DNA from: Trabulsiella guamensis ATCC 49490
GTDB lineage: Bacteria; Pseudomonadota; Gammaproteobacteria; Enterobacterales; Enterobacteriaceae
Length of the DNA: 64,000 bases
Assembly (NCBI RefSeq): GCF_000734965.1
Contig: NZ_JMTB01000100.1
Coordinates: 1 to 64,000 of the forward strand
Direction of reading: 5' to 3'
The stretch's first letter is position 1. Each line of letters starts with the position of its first letter. Below the pieces are notes generated by a model. The model was not told the origin of the DNA, did no database searches, and saw only the letters and a list, made by a program, of their open reading frames with translations. The position numbers and the translations under genes were made by a program. Shown in pieces: positions 8,392 through 17,034 of the stretch.

Positions 8392-8955
8392 ATGTCCTTA
8401 ATTAATACCAAAATCAAACCTTTCAAAAACCAGGCGTTCAAAAACGGTGAATTCATCGAAGTTACCGAGAAAGATACCGAAGGCCGCTGGAGCGTCTTCT
8501 TCTTCTACCCGGCTGACTTCACTTTCGTTTGCCCGACCGAACTGGGCGACGTTGCAGATCACTACGACGAACTGCAGAAACTGGGCGTAGACGTTTACTC
8601 TGTTTCTACCGATACCCACTTTACCCATAAAGCATGGCACAGCAGCTCTGAGACTATCGCTAAAATCAAATACGCGATGATCGGTGACCCGACTGGCGCC
8701 CTGACCCGTAACTTTGACAACATGCGTGAAGATGAAGGCCTGGCGGATCGTGCCACTTTCGTTGTTGACCCGCAGGGTATTATCCAGGCTATCGAAGTTA
8801 CCGCTGAAGGTATCGGCCGCGACGCGTCTGACCTGCTGCGTAAAGTGAAAGCCGCGCAGTATGTTGCTTCTCACCCAGGCGAAGTTTGCCCGGCGAAATG
8901 GAAAGAAGGCGATGCTACTCTGGCTCCGTCCTTAGACCTCGTAGGTAAAATCTAA
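8392..8955 (+). CDS. ahpC: AhpC, alkyl hydroperoxide reductase peroxiredoxin subunit
   Basis: Typical two-Cys peroxiredoxin of 187 residues that reduces H2O2 and organic peroxides in the cytoplasm and is recycled by AhpF. The peroxidatic site is [11 protein letters not shown] (Cys near residue 47), and the resolving cysteine is in [10 protein letters not shown] near residue 166. The strong ribosome site ACACGGAGGAAG precedes the ATG. Codon use is that of a highly expressed gene. A terminator-like hairpin follows before ahpF, consistent with AhpC being made in excess. Confidence 0.98.
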   Translation: MSLINTKIKPFKNQAFKNGEFIEVTEKDTEGRWSVFFFYPADFTFVCPTELGDVADHYDELQKLGVDVYSVSTDTHFTHKAWHSSSETIAKIKYAMIGDPTGALTRNFDNMREDEGLADRATFVVDPQGIIQAIEVTAEGIGRDASDLLRKVKAAQYVASHPGEVCPAKWKEGDATLAPSLDLVGKI

Positions 8956-8998
8956 GTCTGACAGGACCTGCTGCAGGCCTCAGAAGATTGCTTTCATC

Positions 8999-9022
8999 AT
9001 GGGCGCACCCGCGCCCATTTTA
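8999..9022 (+). terminator. Hairpin after ahpC
   Basis: ATGGGCGC-ACCC-GCGCCCAT is a perfect eight-base stem followed by TTTATT. It probably acts as a partial terminator that lowers ahpF relative to ahpC. Confidence 0.7.
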
Positions 9023-9031
9023 TTCCAGCAC

Positions 9032-9081
9032 CATGATGCAAGTTGTATTCAGGCAGCCTGTACGAGGCAGCTTGCATGATG
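9032..9081 (+). repeat. Long inverted repeat in the ahpC–ahpF spacer
   Basis: Arms CATGATGCAAG (9032–9042) and CTTGCATGATG (9071–9081) match at ten of eleven positions around a 28-base centre. The centre itself contains CAGGC/GCCTG. The element ends 26 bases before the ahpF start, so it could fold in the mRNA leader. Confidence 0.55.
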
Positions 9082-9106
9082 ATGTTTTTCAAGCAGGAGA
9101 TTGGAC

Positions 9107-10672
9107 ATGCTCGACACTACGATGAAAACCCAGCTCAAGGCCTACCTTGAGAAACTGACAAAACCTGTTGAGCTGATTGCCACGCTGGATGACAGCGAAA
9201 AATCGGCCGAAATCAAGGAACTGCTGACCGAGATCGCTGAACTGTCGCCGCAGGTGACCTTTAAAGAAGACCACAGTCTGCCGGTGCGCAAACCCTCGTT
9301 TTTGATTACCAACCCGGGGTCAACGCAGGGGCCGCGTTTCGCTGGTTCGCCGCTGGGTCATGAATTTACTTCACTGGTGCTGGCACTGCTGTGGACCGGT
9401 GGTCACCCGTCGAAAGAAGCGCAGACGTTGCTGGAGCAGATCCGCGATATCGATGGCGATTTCGAATTTGAAACCTATTACTCGCTCTCCTGCCATAACT
9501 GCCCGGACGTGGTTCAGGCGCTGAACCTGATGGCGGTACTGAACCCGCGCATTAAGCACACAGCGATTGATGGCGGTACGTTCCAGAATGAAGTTACCGA
9601 CCGCAACGTGATGGGCGTTCCGGCGGTGTTCGTGAATGGTAAAGAGTTTGGTCAGGGGCGCATGACGCTCGCTGAAATTGTCGCCAAAGTGGATACCGGT
9701 GCGGAAAAACGCGCGGCGGAAGAGCTGAACAAACGTGACGCCTACGATGTGCTGATTGTCGGCTCCGGCCCGGCGGGTGCCGCCGCGGCGGTCTATTCCG
9801 CACGTAAAGGGATCCGTACTGGCCTGATGGGGGAACGCTTCGGCGGCCAGGTGCTGGATACTGTCGATATCGAAAACTATATTTCTGTGCCGAAAACCGA
9901 AGGCCAGAAACTGGCAGGTGCGCTGAAAGCCCACGTGTCAGATTATGAGGTCGATGTGATCGACAGCCAGAGCGCCAGCAAGCTGGTACCGGCGGCGCAG
10001 GAAGGCGGTTTGCATCAGATTGAAACGGCGTCTGGCGCGACCCTGAAAGCGCGCAGCATCATCATCGCGACCGGCGCTAAATGGCGCAACATGAATGTGC
10101 CGGGTGAAGATCAGTATCGTACCAAAGGCGTGACCTACTGCCCGCACTGTGATGGTCCGCTGTTTAAAGGCAAGCGCGTGGCGGTCATCGGCGGCGGTAA
10201 CTCCGGCGTGGAAGCGGCGATTGACCTTGCCGGTATCGTTGAACACGTCACGCTGCTCGAATTTGCGCCGGAAATGAAAGCAGACCAGGTATTGCAGGAT
10301 AAAGTCCGCAGCCTGAACAATGTCGATATCATCCTTAATGCCCAGACCACCGAAGTGAAAGGCGATGGCAGTAAAGTGACGGGGCTTGAGTATCGCGACC
10401 GCGTCAGCGGCGACTCGCACCACGTCGCGCTGTCAGGGATTTTTGTCCAGATTGGTCTGCTGCCGAATACCACCTGGCTGGAAGGCGCTGTCGAACGCAA
10501 CCGTATGGGCGAAATCATCATTGATGCGAAATGCGAAACCAGCGTGAAGGGCGTTTTTGCAGCGGGCGACTGCACCACAGTACCGTATAAGCAGATTATC
10601 ATCGCGACCGGCGAAGGCGCTAAAGCCTCTCTGAGTTCGTTCGATTATCTGATTCGCACCAAAACAGCATAA
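9107..10672 (+). CDS. ahpF: AhpF, NADH:peroxiredoxin reductase subunit
   Basis: Flavoprotein disulfide reductase that passes electrons from NADH to AhpC; 521 residues as in E. coli. The N-terminal tandem thioredoxin-like domain holds SCHNCPDVV (Cys pair near 129/132). Then come the FAD motif [14 protein letters not shown], the redox [13 protein letters not shown] near residue 345, the NADH motif [12 protein letters not shown] and the C-terminal FAD contact [11 protein letters not shown]. The start at 9107 gives MLDTT and is preceded by CAGGAGA; a TTG six bases upstream is in frame but less likely. Confidence 0.98.
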   Translation: MLDTTMKTQLKAYLEKLTKPVELIATLDDSEKSAEIKELLTEIAELSPQVTFKEDHSLPVRKPSFLITNPGSTQGPRFAGSPLGHEFTSLVLALLWTGGHPSKEAQTLLEQIRDIDGDFEFETYYSLSCHNCPDVVQALNLMAVLNPRIKHTAIDGGTFQNEVTDRNVMGVPAVFVNGKEFGQGRMTLAEIVAKVDTGAEKRAAEELNKRDAYDVLIVGSGPAGAAAAVYSARKGIRTGLMGERFGGQVLDTVDIENYISVPKTEGQKLAGALKAHVSDYEVDVIDSQSASKLVPAAQEGGLHQIETASGATLKARSIIIATGAKWRNMNVPGEDQYRTKGVTYCPHCDGPLFKGKRVAVIGGGNSGVEAAIDLAGIVEHVTLLEFAPEMKADQVLQDKVRSLNNVDIILNAQTTEVKGDGSKVTGLEYRDRVSGDSHHVALSGIFVQIGLLPNTTWLEGAVERNRMGEIIIDAKCETSVKGVFAAGDCTTVPYKQIIIATGEGAKASLSSFDYLIRTKTA

Positions 10673-10698
10673 AAAAAGTAAGACCACACCTGCAATAC

Positions 10699-10728
10699 AA
10701 CCCGGCCGCGAAAGCGCCGGGTTTTTTT
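10699..10728 (+). terminator. ahpF terminator
   Basis: The stem ACCCGGC/GCCGGGT around CGCGAAAGC, followed by seven T residues, is a clear rho-independent terminator. Confidence 0.9.
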
Positions 10729-10780
10729 GTTTTTGGTGACACCGGACGTGCGTTTTTGCTACACCTAAGGTTTCAGGTCA

Positions 10781-11587
10781 ATGCGCGCGGGAATGTTGAT
10801 GAAAGCAGCCATCCATCAGGTCAGGCAGTATCGCCAGTTAATGCCAGGTGTGGAAGCGGTTTCGCTGCTGACGGCGCATACTTTTCCGCGTCACTCGCAT
10901 GATCAGTTCGGTATTGGCGTGTTTGTCGAAGGGGCGCAACGCTCGCAAAGTTGTATCGGTAGCGTGGAGGCGTCGGCGGGAAATATCATCATGGTGAATC
11001 CTGGAGAGATCCATGATGGCGTACCGCTGGCCGGGCCGCGTGGCTGGCATATGCTCTACATCGAACCTGATGTGGTGGCGCAAGAACTGCACGGGCAGGT
11101 TGATATGAAACCGATAGCCACTGATGCGGCACTTAGTAGGCACATGCAGCAGCTCTTTTTGATGCTGAATAGCCCGGTGCCTGACCACGCCGCCATTGAA
11201 GAAGCCGTCATGCTGAGCCTGATGCAGGTGAAAAAACAGCACTTGCTGTCGGCGATGCCGCGCAGCGTCTGTTCTCCCTCTATTGCGCTCGCCAGAGAGT
11301 ATCTTGATGATTCACCTGCGGAACCCATTACCCTCGCGGCCCTTGCTGACGCCTGCGGCATGAGCCGTTTTCAGTTGATAAGAGGGTTTTCCCGCGAAAC
11401 CGGAACCACTCCACATGCGTGGCTCCTTCAGTCTCGCGTGCGGCTGGCAAAACGGTTGTTGCAACAGGGAGCGCGGCCCATTGATGCTGCACTGCAGGCA
11501 GGCTTTGCTGATCAGAGCCACCTGACTCGCGCATTCCGGCGGCAATTTGGTGTAACACCGGGTCAGTACATCCTTTCGCTTTCGTGA
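10781..11587 (+). CDS. AraC-family transcriptional regulator
   Basis: A protein of up to 268 residues with an N-terminal cupin-type AraC ligand domain (HTFPRHSHDQFGIGVF, NPGEIHDGVP) and a C-terminal double helix-turn-helix (ITLAALADACGMSRFQLIRGFSRETGTTPHAW ... IDAALQAGFADQSHLTRAFRRQFGVTPGQY). Three in-frame ATGs lie at 10781, 10793 and 10799; the last has GGGA at good spacing, so the protein may be 262 residues. It is followed by a LysE/RhtB exporter on the same strand, an arrangement usually meaning ligand-induced export of an amino acid or similar compound. Not present here in E. coli K-12. The ligand is unknown. Confidence 0.85.
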   Translation: MRAGMLMKAAIHQVRQYRQLMPGVEAVSLLTAHTFPRHSHDQFGIGVFVEGAQRSQSCIGSVEASAGNIIMVNPGEIHDGVPLAGPRGWHMLYIEPDVVAQELHGQVDMKPIATDAALSRHMQQLFLMLNSPVPDHAAIEEAVMLSLMQVKKQHLLSAMPRSVCSPSIALAREYLDDSPAEPITLAALADACGMSRFQLIRGFSRETGTTPHAWLLQSRVRLAKRLLQQGARPIDAALQAGFADQSHLTRAFRRQFGVTPGQYILSLS

Positions 11588-11674
11588 AACGGTTTCTGCA
11601 ATTTTGTTCAAGACAGGGTGGCGATGGGTCAGGAATAGTTTGCGTTATTCCTCACTTCAACGAGATGTTACGCC

Positions 11675-12295
11675 ATGCAAATCAGCACCGAATTCCTGAT
11701 AACCTCTTTTATTGTCGTTGTGTCGCCCGGCACCGGCACTCTGTATACCGTTGCCACCGGGTTATCGCAGGGCGTTAAAAAAAGCCTTATTGCCGCCTTT
11801 GGTTGCACGCTTGGGATCATTCCCCACATGATCGCTGCGATAACCGGTCTGGCGGCGATTTTCCATACCAGTCAACTGGCGTTTGAAGGCATTAAAATAC
11901 TGGGTGTGATCTGGCTGTTGTATATGGCATGGAACACTCTTAAAGAGACGGGAACAATGCAGCTCAACCCGCAAGGGAAGGGCAAATCGCCGATCGAAAT
12001 CATACTTCACGCGATACTGATTAACCTGCTGAACCCCAAGCTGCCGCTCTTTTTTCTCGCCTTTCTGCCGCAGTTTATTCGCACTAACGCCATGTCGCCA
12101 GTCACTGAACTGTTAATACTCAGTGGCATTTTCATGTTGATGACGCTGTGTATATTCTCGCTTTACGGCGTTTTTTCCGCTTTCGCGCGCGGACAGGTAT
12201 TGTCAAAGCCGGGAATCCTCAAAGCGCTGCGTATCGGTTTTGCGACGGGGTTTGTCGGGTTAGGGATCAGGTTGCTACTCACCCGGCAGCAGTAG
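11675..12295 (+). CDS. LysE/RhtB-family exporter
   Basis: A 206-residue inner-membrane protein with about six hydrophobic helices and the family N-terminal pattern (FIVVVSPGTGTLYTVATGLSQGVKKSLIAAFGCTLG). The helix pair after NLLNPKLPLFFLAFLPQFI is also typical. The family exports amino acids and related small molecules; the substrate cannot be read from sequence. The ribosome site is GAGATGTTACGCC just upstream, and the gene sits 87 bases after the AraC regulator that probably controls it. Confidence 0.88.
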   Translation: MQISTEFLITSFIVVVSPGTGTLYTVATGLSQGVKKSLIAAFGCTLGIIPHMIAAITGLAAIFHTSQLAFEGIKILGVIWLLYMAWNTLKETGTMQLNPQGKGKSPIEIILHAILINLLNPKLPLFFLAFLPQFIRTNAMSPVTELLILSGIFMLMTLCIFSLYGVFSAFARGQVLSKPGILKALRIGFATGFVGLGIRLLLTRQQ

Positions 12296-12303
12296 AACAT
12301 GGA

Positions 12304-12325
12304 GAGGCTACCTGTCGGTAGCCTC
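12304..12325. terminator. Bidirectional hairpin between the LysE-family gene and uspG
   Basis: Perfect nine-base arms GAGGCTACC and GGTAGCCTC with a four-base loop lie between two convergent genes. Neither side has a long T-tract, so it may work by rho-independent or RNA-protective means. Confidence 0.6.
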
Positions 12326-12333
12326 CGGAAAAG

Positions 12334-12762
12334 TCAGCGGACCACCAGAACCGGGATATGGGCGTGACGAATCACGCTTGAGGCGTTCGAGCCGAGCAGA
12401 TGGGTCGTGATGGAGGGGTTGCGGGAGCCGATAACCACCACGTCGGCATCCAGGTCTTCGGCAAGCTCGTTCACCACATCGCGAACGGTACCGATGCGAA
12501 CATGCATTTTTATCCGGGATGGGGCGATGCTGAAATGCCCGATCATCGTCTGCAGGCGGGTTTCCGCTTCATGTTGCAGATGCTCCTCAAAGCGGCGTAA
12601 ATCTGCGGCGAAGCGGCTCATCGTAAAGCTGGCGGAACCCGGCAGTACGTGAAGTAAATGAATAACGCCATCCTGTTGTGCCATAAACTCCGCATGGCGG
12701 ATAGCCTTGTCACTTAGCTCCATTTCAAAGACATCAACCGGCATAATGATCGTTTTGTACAT
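12334..12762 (-). CDS. uspG: UspG, universal stress protein
   Basis: A 142-residue UspA-family protein, the usual length. It begins [13 protein letters not shown] and ends with the ATP-binding-type motif [27 protein letters not shown], the G-2X-G-9X-G(S/T) pattern. E. coli UspG responds to general stress and can be adenylated and phosphorylated. It faces rnk on the same strand; ybdR, which lies between uspG and rnk in E. coli K-12, is missing. The upstream spacer includes a long AT-rich stretch near 12775–12840. Confidence 0.94.
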   Translation of the reverse strand: MYKTIIMPVDVFEMELSDKAIRHAEFMAQQDGVIHLLHVLPGSASFTMSRFAADLRRFEEHLQHEAETRLQTMIGHFSIAPSRIKMHVRIGTVRDVVNELAEDLDADVVVIGSRNPSITTHLLGSNASSVIRHAHIPVLVVR

Positions 12763-12933
12763 ATGCGTAGCTCCTTGTCCTTATGAGATACATATATTGA
12801 AACATATTCGGCGACATTTTTGTGTCAATCAGGTCGCAAATTTGTCAATGAGCGGGGGAATATGGCGTAAAGTTTTGCTGGTGGGGGAAACGGAAAGAGG
12901 ATGTTTCAACATCCTCCATGAAAAGCAGCAGAA

Positions 12934-13344
12934 TCAGCGGTGAAAATCTCCCGCCGCTTCAGGCTGATACAGCAGTTCAATCACTTCGAGGTGCGTTGAG
13001 GTGCCGCCCGGCAATTGCCAGTGAATGGTATTGCCCACGCGTAAACCCAGCAGCGCCGCCCCGACGGGCGCCATGACAGAAAGCTGCGTATTGCTGTCGG
13101 TCACTTGTGCAGGGAAGACCAGGGTGCGCACACGTTCTTCACCGGTCGTTAAATCACGAAAGCGTACCTGGCTGTTCATGCTGACGACGTCATGAGGCAT
13201 CTCTTCAGGCGCACACATCTTTGCACGATCCAGTTCGGCGTTTAGAGCTTCAGCCACCGGTAAGTTGGCAAAAGCGGGTTGTTCAAGCAGGCGGTCGATG
13301 CGTTCAGCATCGAACTCATTAATAATGATGGCGGGTCTGGTCAT
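12934..13344 (-). CDS. rnk: Rnk, GreA/GreB-like regulator of nucleoside diphosphate kinase
   Basis: A 136-residue protein with an N-terminal coiled-coil-like segment ([15 protein letters not shown]) and a C-terminal GreA/GreB FKBP-like domain ([22 protein letters not shown] ... [24 protein letters not shown]). Rnk binds RNA polymerase and competes with Gre factors. Its name comes from suppression of alginate/Ndk defects in Pseudomonas. Single gene, divergent from the alpha/beta hydrolase gene. Confidence 0.95.
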   Translation of the reverse strand: MTRPAIIINEFDAERIDRLLEQPAFANLPVAEALNAELDRAKMCAPEEMPHDVVSMNSQVRFRDLTTGEERVRTLVFPAQVTDSNTQLSVMAPVGAALLGLRVGNTIHWQLPGGTSTHLEVIELLYQPEAAGDFHR

Positions 13345-13589
13345 TATTTACTCCATGTCTTTCCAGGTACCTGTATCCAAAAGAAAACCCTCACCGTCAG
13401 CGGCAAGGGTTGTCCTCTCGCCATCATACTGAGAGTTGGCGCCAGTTTGAAGTGATAAAGAGCACAATAAAGAATGTTTATCCGGGTGCTCACAGGATTT
13501 TTATGCGAAACCCGTCACCTTTCTGGATTCTGGCTTATCCTTTTCAGGCGGTGTTGCGTGGGGCGACACCCTCCGCTTCAGGAGTAACT
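13345..13589. promoter_or_regulatory. Divergent spacer between rnk and the hydrolase gene
   Basis: This 245-base spacer must hold both promoters. An imperfect stem AACCCT...AGGGTT lies at 13385–13411. The hydrolase frame is open back to 13410, but the conserved part of the protein begins at 13590 behind a good ribosome site, so the spacer is treated as non-coding. Confidence 0.4.
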
Positions 13590-14420
13590 ATGAGCAGCTT
13601 CGACAAACTTACACTCAACGATGGCAGCTACCTGTATTTTAAAGACTGGGGAAGCGGTCAACCGGTCGTGTTCAGCCATGGCTGGCCGCTGACAGCGGAT
13701 GCGTTTGAAGATCAAATGTTGTTTCTGGCATCGAAGGGATATCGTGTGATTGCTCATGACCGTCGCGGTCATGGTCGCTCGGCGCAGCCCTGGGACGGGC
13801 ATAATATGGATCAGTATGCGGATGACCTGGCGCAACTGACCGCGCATCTGAATCTGAAAGAGGCGGTGCACGTCGGTCACTCGACGGGCGGCGGCGAAGT
13901 GGCGCGCTACATTGGTCGCCACGGCACGGAGCGTGTGGCGAAAGCGGTGCTGATTGGGGCGGTGACGCCGATTATGATCAAGACCGATTTCAACCCGAAC
14001 GGCGTACCGAAAGAGGTCTTCGACGGTATTCGCGAAGGCGTGATTAATGATCGCGGCGCCTTTTTCTATGAGCTGACGCAGGCGTTCTATGGGTATAACC
14101 GTGACGGTGCGAAGGCGTCCGAAGCCGTGCGCCAGGGGTTTGTCTCACAAGGATTGCAGGGCTCAATCAAAGCGCTTTATGACTGCATTAAAGCATTTTC
14201 GGAAACTGACCTGCGCGAAGATCTGCGCCGGATGACGATCCCGACGCTGGTGATCCACGGTGATGATGATCAGATTGTTCCCTTTGAAACCTGCGGCAAA
14301 GTGGCGGCGGAAATACTACCGGATGCAGAGCTGAAGGTTTACAAAGGGGGCTCTCATGGGATCTGTACCACCCATAAGCAGCAGATTAACGAGGACCTGC
14401 TGGCGTTTCTCCAGCGCTAA
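13590..14420 (+). CDS. Alpha/beta hydrolase, non-heme chloroperoxidase / arylesterase-like
   Basis: A 276-residue alpha/beta-hydrolase. Oxyanion motif FSHGWPL lies near residue 30, nucleophile elbow [12 protein letters not shown] near 95, acid [11 protein letters not shown] near 225 and the catalytic histidine in [10 protein letters not shown] near 255. These features and the [13 protein letters not shown] stretch resemble the cofactor-free haloperoxidase/perhydrolase group, which in vivo usually act as esterases. The start at 13590 has CAGGAG seven bases upstream. Not found between rnk and rna in E. coli K-12, so it is accessory or differentially retained. The substrate is unknown. Confidence 0.85.
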   Translation: MSSFDKLTLNDGSYLYFKDWGSGQPVVFSHGWPLTADAFEDQMLFLASKGYRVIAHDRRGHGRSAQPWDGHNMDQYADDLAQLTAHLNLKEAVHVGHSTGGGEVARYIGRHGTERVAKAVLIGAVTPIMIKTDFNPNGVPKEVFDGIREGVINDRGAFFYELTQAFYGYNRDGAKASEAVRQGFVSQGLQGSIKALYDCIKAFSETDLREDLRRMTIPTLVIHGDDDQIVPFETCGKVAAEILPDAELKVYKGGSHGICTTHKQQINEDLLAFLQR

Positions 14421-14425
14421 TAACG

Positions 14426-14452
14426 TTGCCCGACACCTGTGGCGTCGGGCAA
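14426..14452. terminator. Shared hairpin between hydrolase gene and rna
   Basis: TTGCCCGAC and GTCGGGCAA arms (with further pairing inside) lie between the two convergent stops. The symmetry suits termination or RNA protection in both directions. Confidence 0.7.
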
Positions 14453-14455
14453 TAC

Positions 14456-15265
14456 TTAGTAACCCGCTTTATCGATGATAAACTGCTTGCCGCAGTTGCC
14501 TGGGTGCGGTTGTCGCAGCAACCCGTCGCGGCTCAGCGGGGCGTTGATGGCACTGGCTTTGATGGAGATTTGCACTTCCGTGAGCCAGGCGGGGTTGCCG
14601 TCACAGGTTAATTTAAACGCACTGACGCTCTCTTTACCCCAGCTTTTCGCTACCGCTGCGTTAAAATCGTTGCGACTGACCGTTTTGCCATAGTTGTCGG
14701 CAAGGAACTGACCCACCGCGCTCTGCCGGACTTCTCCGTTCAGCCGTACCATGGTGCCGAAGTAGGCATCCGGATCGAAGCCAAAACAGACGCCGTGTTT
14801 GGCATATTCATAACGTTCAAGGCAGGAATTTCCGCCCGCGCCTGGCATCACGTTGTTGAGTTGATTGGCCATCTCCAGCGACAGGCCGGTTTCCGCTGCC
14901 GCGCATTTTCGGCTGGCGCGGGCTTCCGGCATGTTGGGGATCGGGCGCGTCGCGCAACCAAAACGCATCCAGCGACGTTCGTCGACGCCACGCGAGGCAA
15001 TGGATTTGGGCAGGCCAGGCCACAATCCGTGAACCGTGAGATGGCGGGTTTTATCTTTTTGTTCTCGTTGCGACTGGCATTCGGCGGGCGCATCACGATT
15101 CATGTTATGTTGGCTCTGACAAAAGCCGGTTTGCCAGGAGAGTGCCAGAACGTAGCGATCGAAATCAGCGTAACGGGTGGCAGTAAGCGGGGCGGCAGTC
15201 GCGCTGAGCGCACAGAGAACCGCAGCGACGGTCGCGGCGCAGGCAACAATATCCTTCCTGAACAT
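14456..15265 (-). CDS. rna: RNase I, periplasmic T2-family ribonuclease
   Basis: A 269-residue secreted ribonuclease of the RNase T2 family (E. coli 268). A signal peptide (VACAATVAAVLCALSATAAP) is followed by the two catalytic segments: CAS I-like LTVHGLWPG and CAS II-like RYEYAKHGVCFGF, with their histidines. Cysteines throughout fit periplasmic disulfides. It degrades RNA non-specifically, leaving cyclic phosphates. The start at 15265 gives MFRKDIVACAAT; the frame is open 39 bases further up but lacks a site. In E. coli the cit operon follows, while here dcuC is next. Confidence 0.95.
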   Translation of the reverse strand: MFRKDIVACAATVAAVLCALSATAAPLTATRYADFDRYVLALSWQTGFCQSQHNMNRDAPAECQSQREQKDKTRHLTVHGLWPGLPKSIASRGVDERRWMRFGCATRPIPNMPEARASRKCAAAETGLSLEMANQLNNVMPGAGGNSCLERYEYAKHGVCFGFDPDAYFGTMVRLNGEVRQSAVGQFLADNYGKTVSRNDFNAAVAKSWGKESVSAFKLTCDGNPAWLTEVQISIKASAINAPLSRDGLLRQPHPGNCGKQFIIDKAGY

Positions 15266-15317
15266 TTGTATTCCTGATGATTTTGTGTTGATTGATTTCT
15301 GCAACTAATTAAAGCAT

Positions 15318-15346
15318 AAAAAAGACGCCCACAGGCGCCTTTTCAT
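15318..15346 (-). terminator. dcuC terminator
   Basis: On the minus strand AAGGCGCC pairs with GGGCGTCTT (one wobble) and is followed by a T-run, 12 bases past the dcuC stop. Confidence 0.8.
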
Positions 15347-15357
15347 CAATCCCCGCG

Positions 15358-16734
15358 TTACAGGACTCTGGCGGAAGGTACCAGAATTTCTGTTGCGATA
15401 ATCACCACCATCAGACCAACCAGCACCGGCACCGAGGTGCGCTTGACCACTTCAAACGGCGAGATTTTCGCCATACCGGCGACCGCAACCACGACGCCCG
15501 AAACCGGGGAAATGGTGCGACCAAGATTTGACGCCTGCAGCATCGGAATGGACAGGTAAGCCGGGTTGATACCGGACGACTGCGCCAGTTTCGGGATCAT
15601 CTCGACAAATGCATAGAAAGGCGCGTTACCCGAACCGGTGGTGACAGCGGCCAGCATGGTCAGAATGACCAGCACCAGCATCAGAATGATACTTGCCGAG
15701 CCAAAGGAGGTGGCGATGGCGATCAGACTGTCGATGAAGCCGATTGTGCTCAGACCCTGAGCAAAGACGCCCGCCGCGACCAGCAGCATCACTACGTTGG
15801 CGAAAGCATCTGCCATGCCGCGGTACGCCACGTCCAGACCAGCAAACACCTTCTGCGTGTCGAAACCGCGAACAAATTCCAGCACCGCCGCCAGCAGCAT
15901 GCAGATGACCAGAATCGTGATGATGTGCAGTTCCGGACCCCATTTGCCGTCAAAAATCAGCACGCCGATGATGGGCGTAAACGGCAGAATGGCGTAAAAC
16001 GCCGGGGCGGTGGTGGTGATTTCATTCACGTCCAGCATTTCATGTGCAGCGTTTTCTTTTTTATCCAGATAGCGCTGCCAGAAAAAGTGAGCGATCGCCA
16101 TGCAGATAATCGCTGCAATGGAGATGGGCAGGGTGGTTTTGAAGGCAAAATCAATTAACGGCATTTCTGCCGCCTGTGCAGCCAGCACCACGTCGCCAGA
16201 GGTCGGGGCAAGAATAATCGCTGCCGGCGAGGCACAGATAGCCGCTGCCGCGCCGCGGCTGATACCCACATTGACCATCACCGGGAACAGCGTTGCCATT
16301 AACAACACACCGAGGCCGGTAGCGGAAGAGACCGCCAGCGACATCAGGCAGGCCACGAAGTACGCCGCAATCATCAGCAGGTAAGGTGAGTTGATATAGC
16401 GAAGGGGTTTTGAGGCCAGCTTAACGACGATGTCATTGGCGCCGATATGCGTCATATAGGCGGCAAAACCACACAGCATCATAATCATCATGCCGAGATC
16501 GCCGCCGCGGCTCATCAGCAGGATTTTAACGTATTCAACGATGTCCGTTGCTGAGTAACCGGTGCTGGTGTTACTTGACGGTAAAATCTTATGCCCCATT
16601 AAGGCACTGACGATCAGTAATAACAAACCGCCAACAAACAGGACCCCTGTGGCGGAATATCCTTTGATGATATAACGGGCCACACCCGCTACCACCAGAA
16701 CCCCGATCAGGAGTTCAACCATTATCATTAACAT
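15358..16734 (-). CDS. dcuC: DcuC, anaerobic C4-dicarboxylate transporter
   Basis: Inner-membrane carrier for fumarate/succinate exchange and succinate efflux during fermentation. It is close to the 461-residue E. coli protein over its full length, with about a dozen hydrophobic helices and conserved stretches such as GGDLGMMIMMLCGFAAYM, AAAICASPAAIILAPTSGD and TTGSGNAPFYAFVEM. The N-terminus is ambiguous: ATGs at 16734, 16728 and 16722 and a TTG at 16752 are all in frame. In E. coli it is FNR-activated, but I saw no convincing FNR box. Confidence 0.95.
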   Translation of the reverse strand: MLMIMVELLIGVLVVAGVARYIIKGYSATGVLFVGGLLLLIVSALMGHKILPSSNTSTGYSATDIVEYVKILLMSRGGDLGMMIMMLCGFAAYMTHIGANDIVVKLASKPLRYINSPYLLMIAAYFVACLMSLAVSSATGLGVLLMATLFPVMVNVGISRGAAAAICASPAAIILAPTSGDVVLAAQAAEMPLIDFAFKTTLPISIAAIICMAIAHFFWQRYLDKKENAAHEMLDVNEITTTAPAFYAILPFTPIIGVLIFDGKWGPELHIITILVICMLLAAVLEFVRGFDTQKVFAGLDVAYRGMADAFANVVMLLVAAGVFAQGLSTIGFIDSLIAIATSFGSASIILMLVLVILTMLAAVTTGSGNAPFYAFVEMIPKLAQSSGINPAYLSIPMLQASNLGRTISPVSGVVVAVAGMAKISPFEVVKRTSVPVLVGLMVVIIATEILVPSARVL

Positions 16735-16752
16735 TATTATCACCGTTCCCAA

Positions 16753-17034
16753 AGAATGTTCTGCAAGAGAAGTTGTTCAAGAAATGAAGAGATGCAATCT
16801 GCCGAAAATATGGGCAAAACGTGCTGACGAAAATCAAGAAAATGGAAGATTGGTTCGCTGGCGTGTGTATTAAAACTGAGGTGTCACACCTTTCTTAGGC
16901 GAGAACTTAAAATGTAATCAGCGATTTACCCGATTTTTCGGCGAAATTGGGATAAAATCTGATGTTGTTAAGGCGCTATTAATATTATCTTCGCTATCGT
17001 AACCAGCTCAGTAAATGGAAGTGGTAATAATAAC
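16753..17034. promoter_or_regulatory. Divergent dcuC–pagP spacer
   Basis: The spacer is 282 bases, AT-rich, and must contain both promoters. A weak PhoP-like pair TGTTAA-N5-TATTAA lies at 16966–16982, about 50–70 bases before pagP; pagP is PhoP-regulated in Salmonella and E. coli. The match is poor. Confidence 0.3.

Noticed and set aside
16966-16982. PhoP-box-like TGTTAA-N5-TATTAA before pagP
   Set aside because: Each half departs from GTTTA at key positions. It is kept only as a weak note in the spacer entry.
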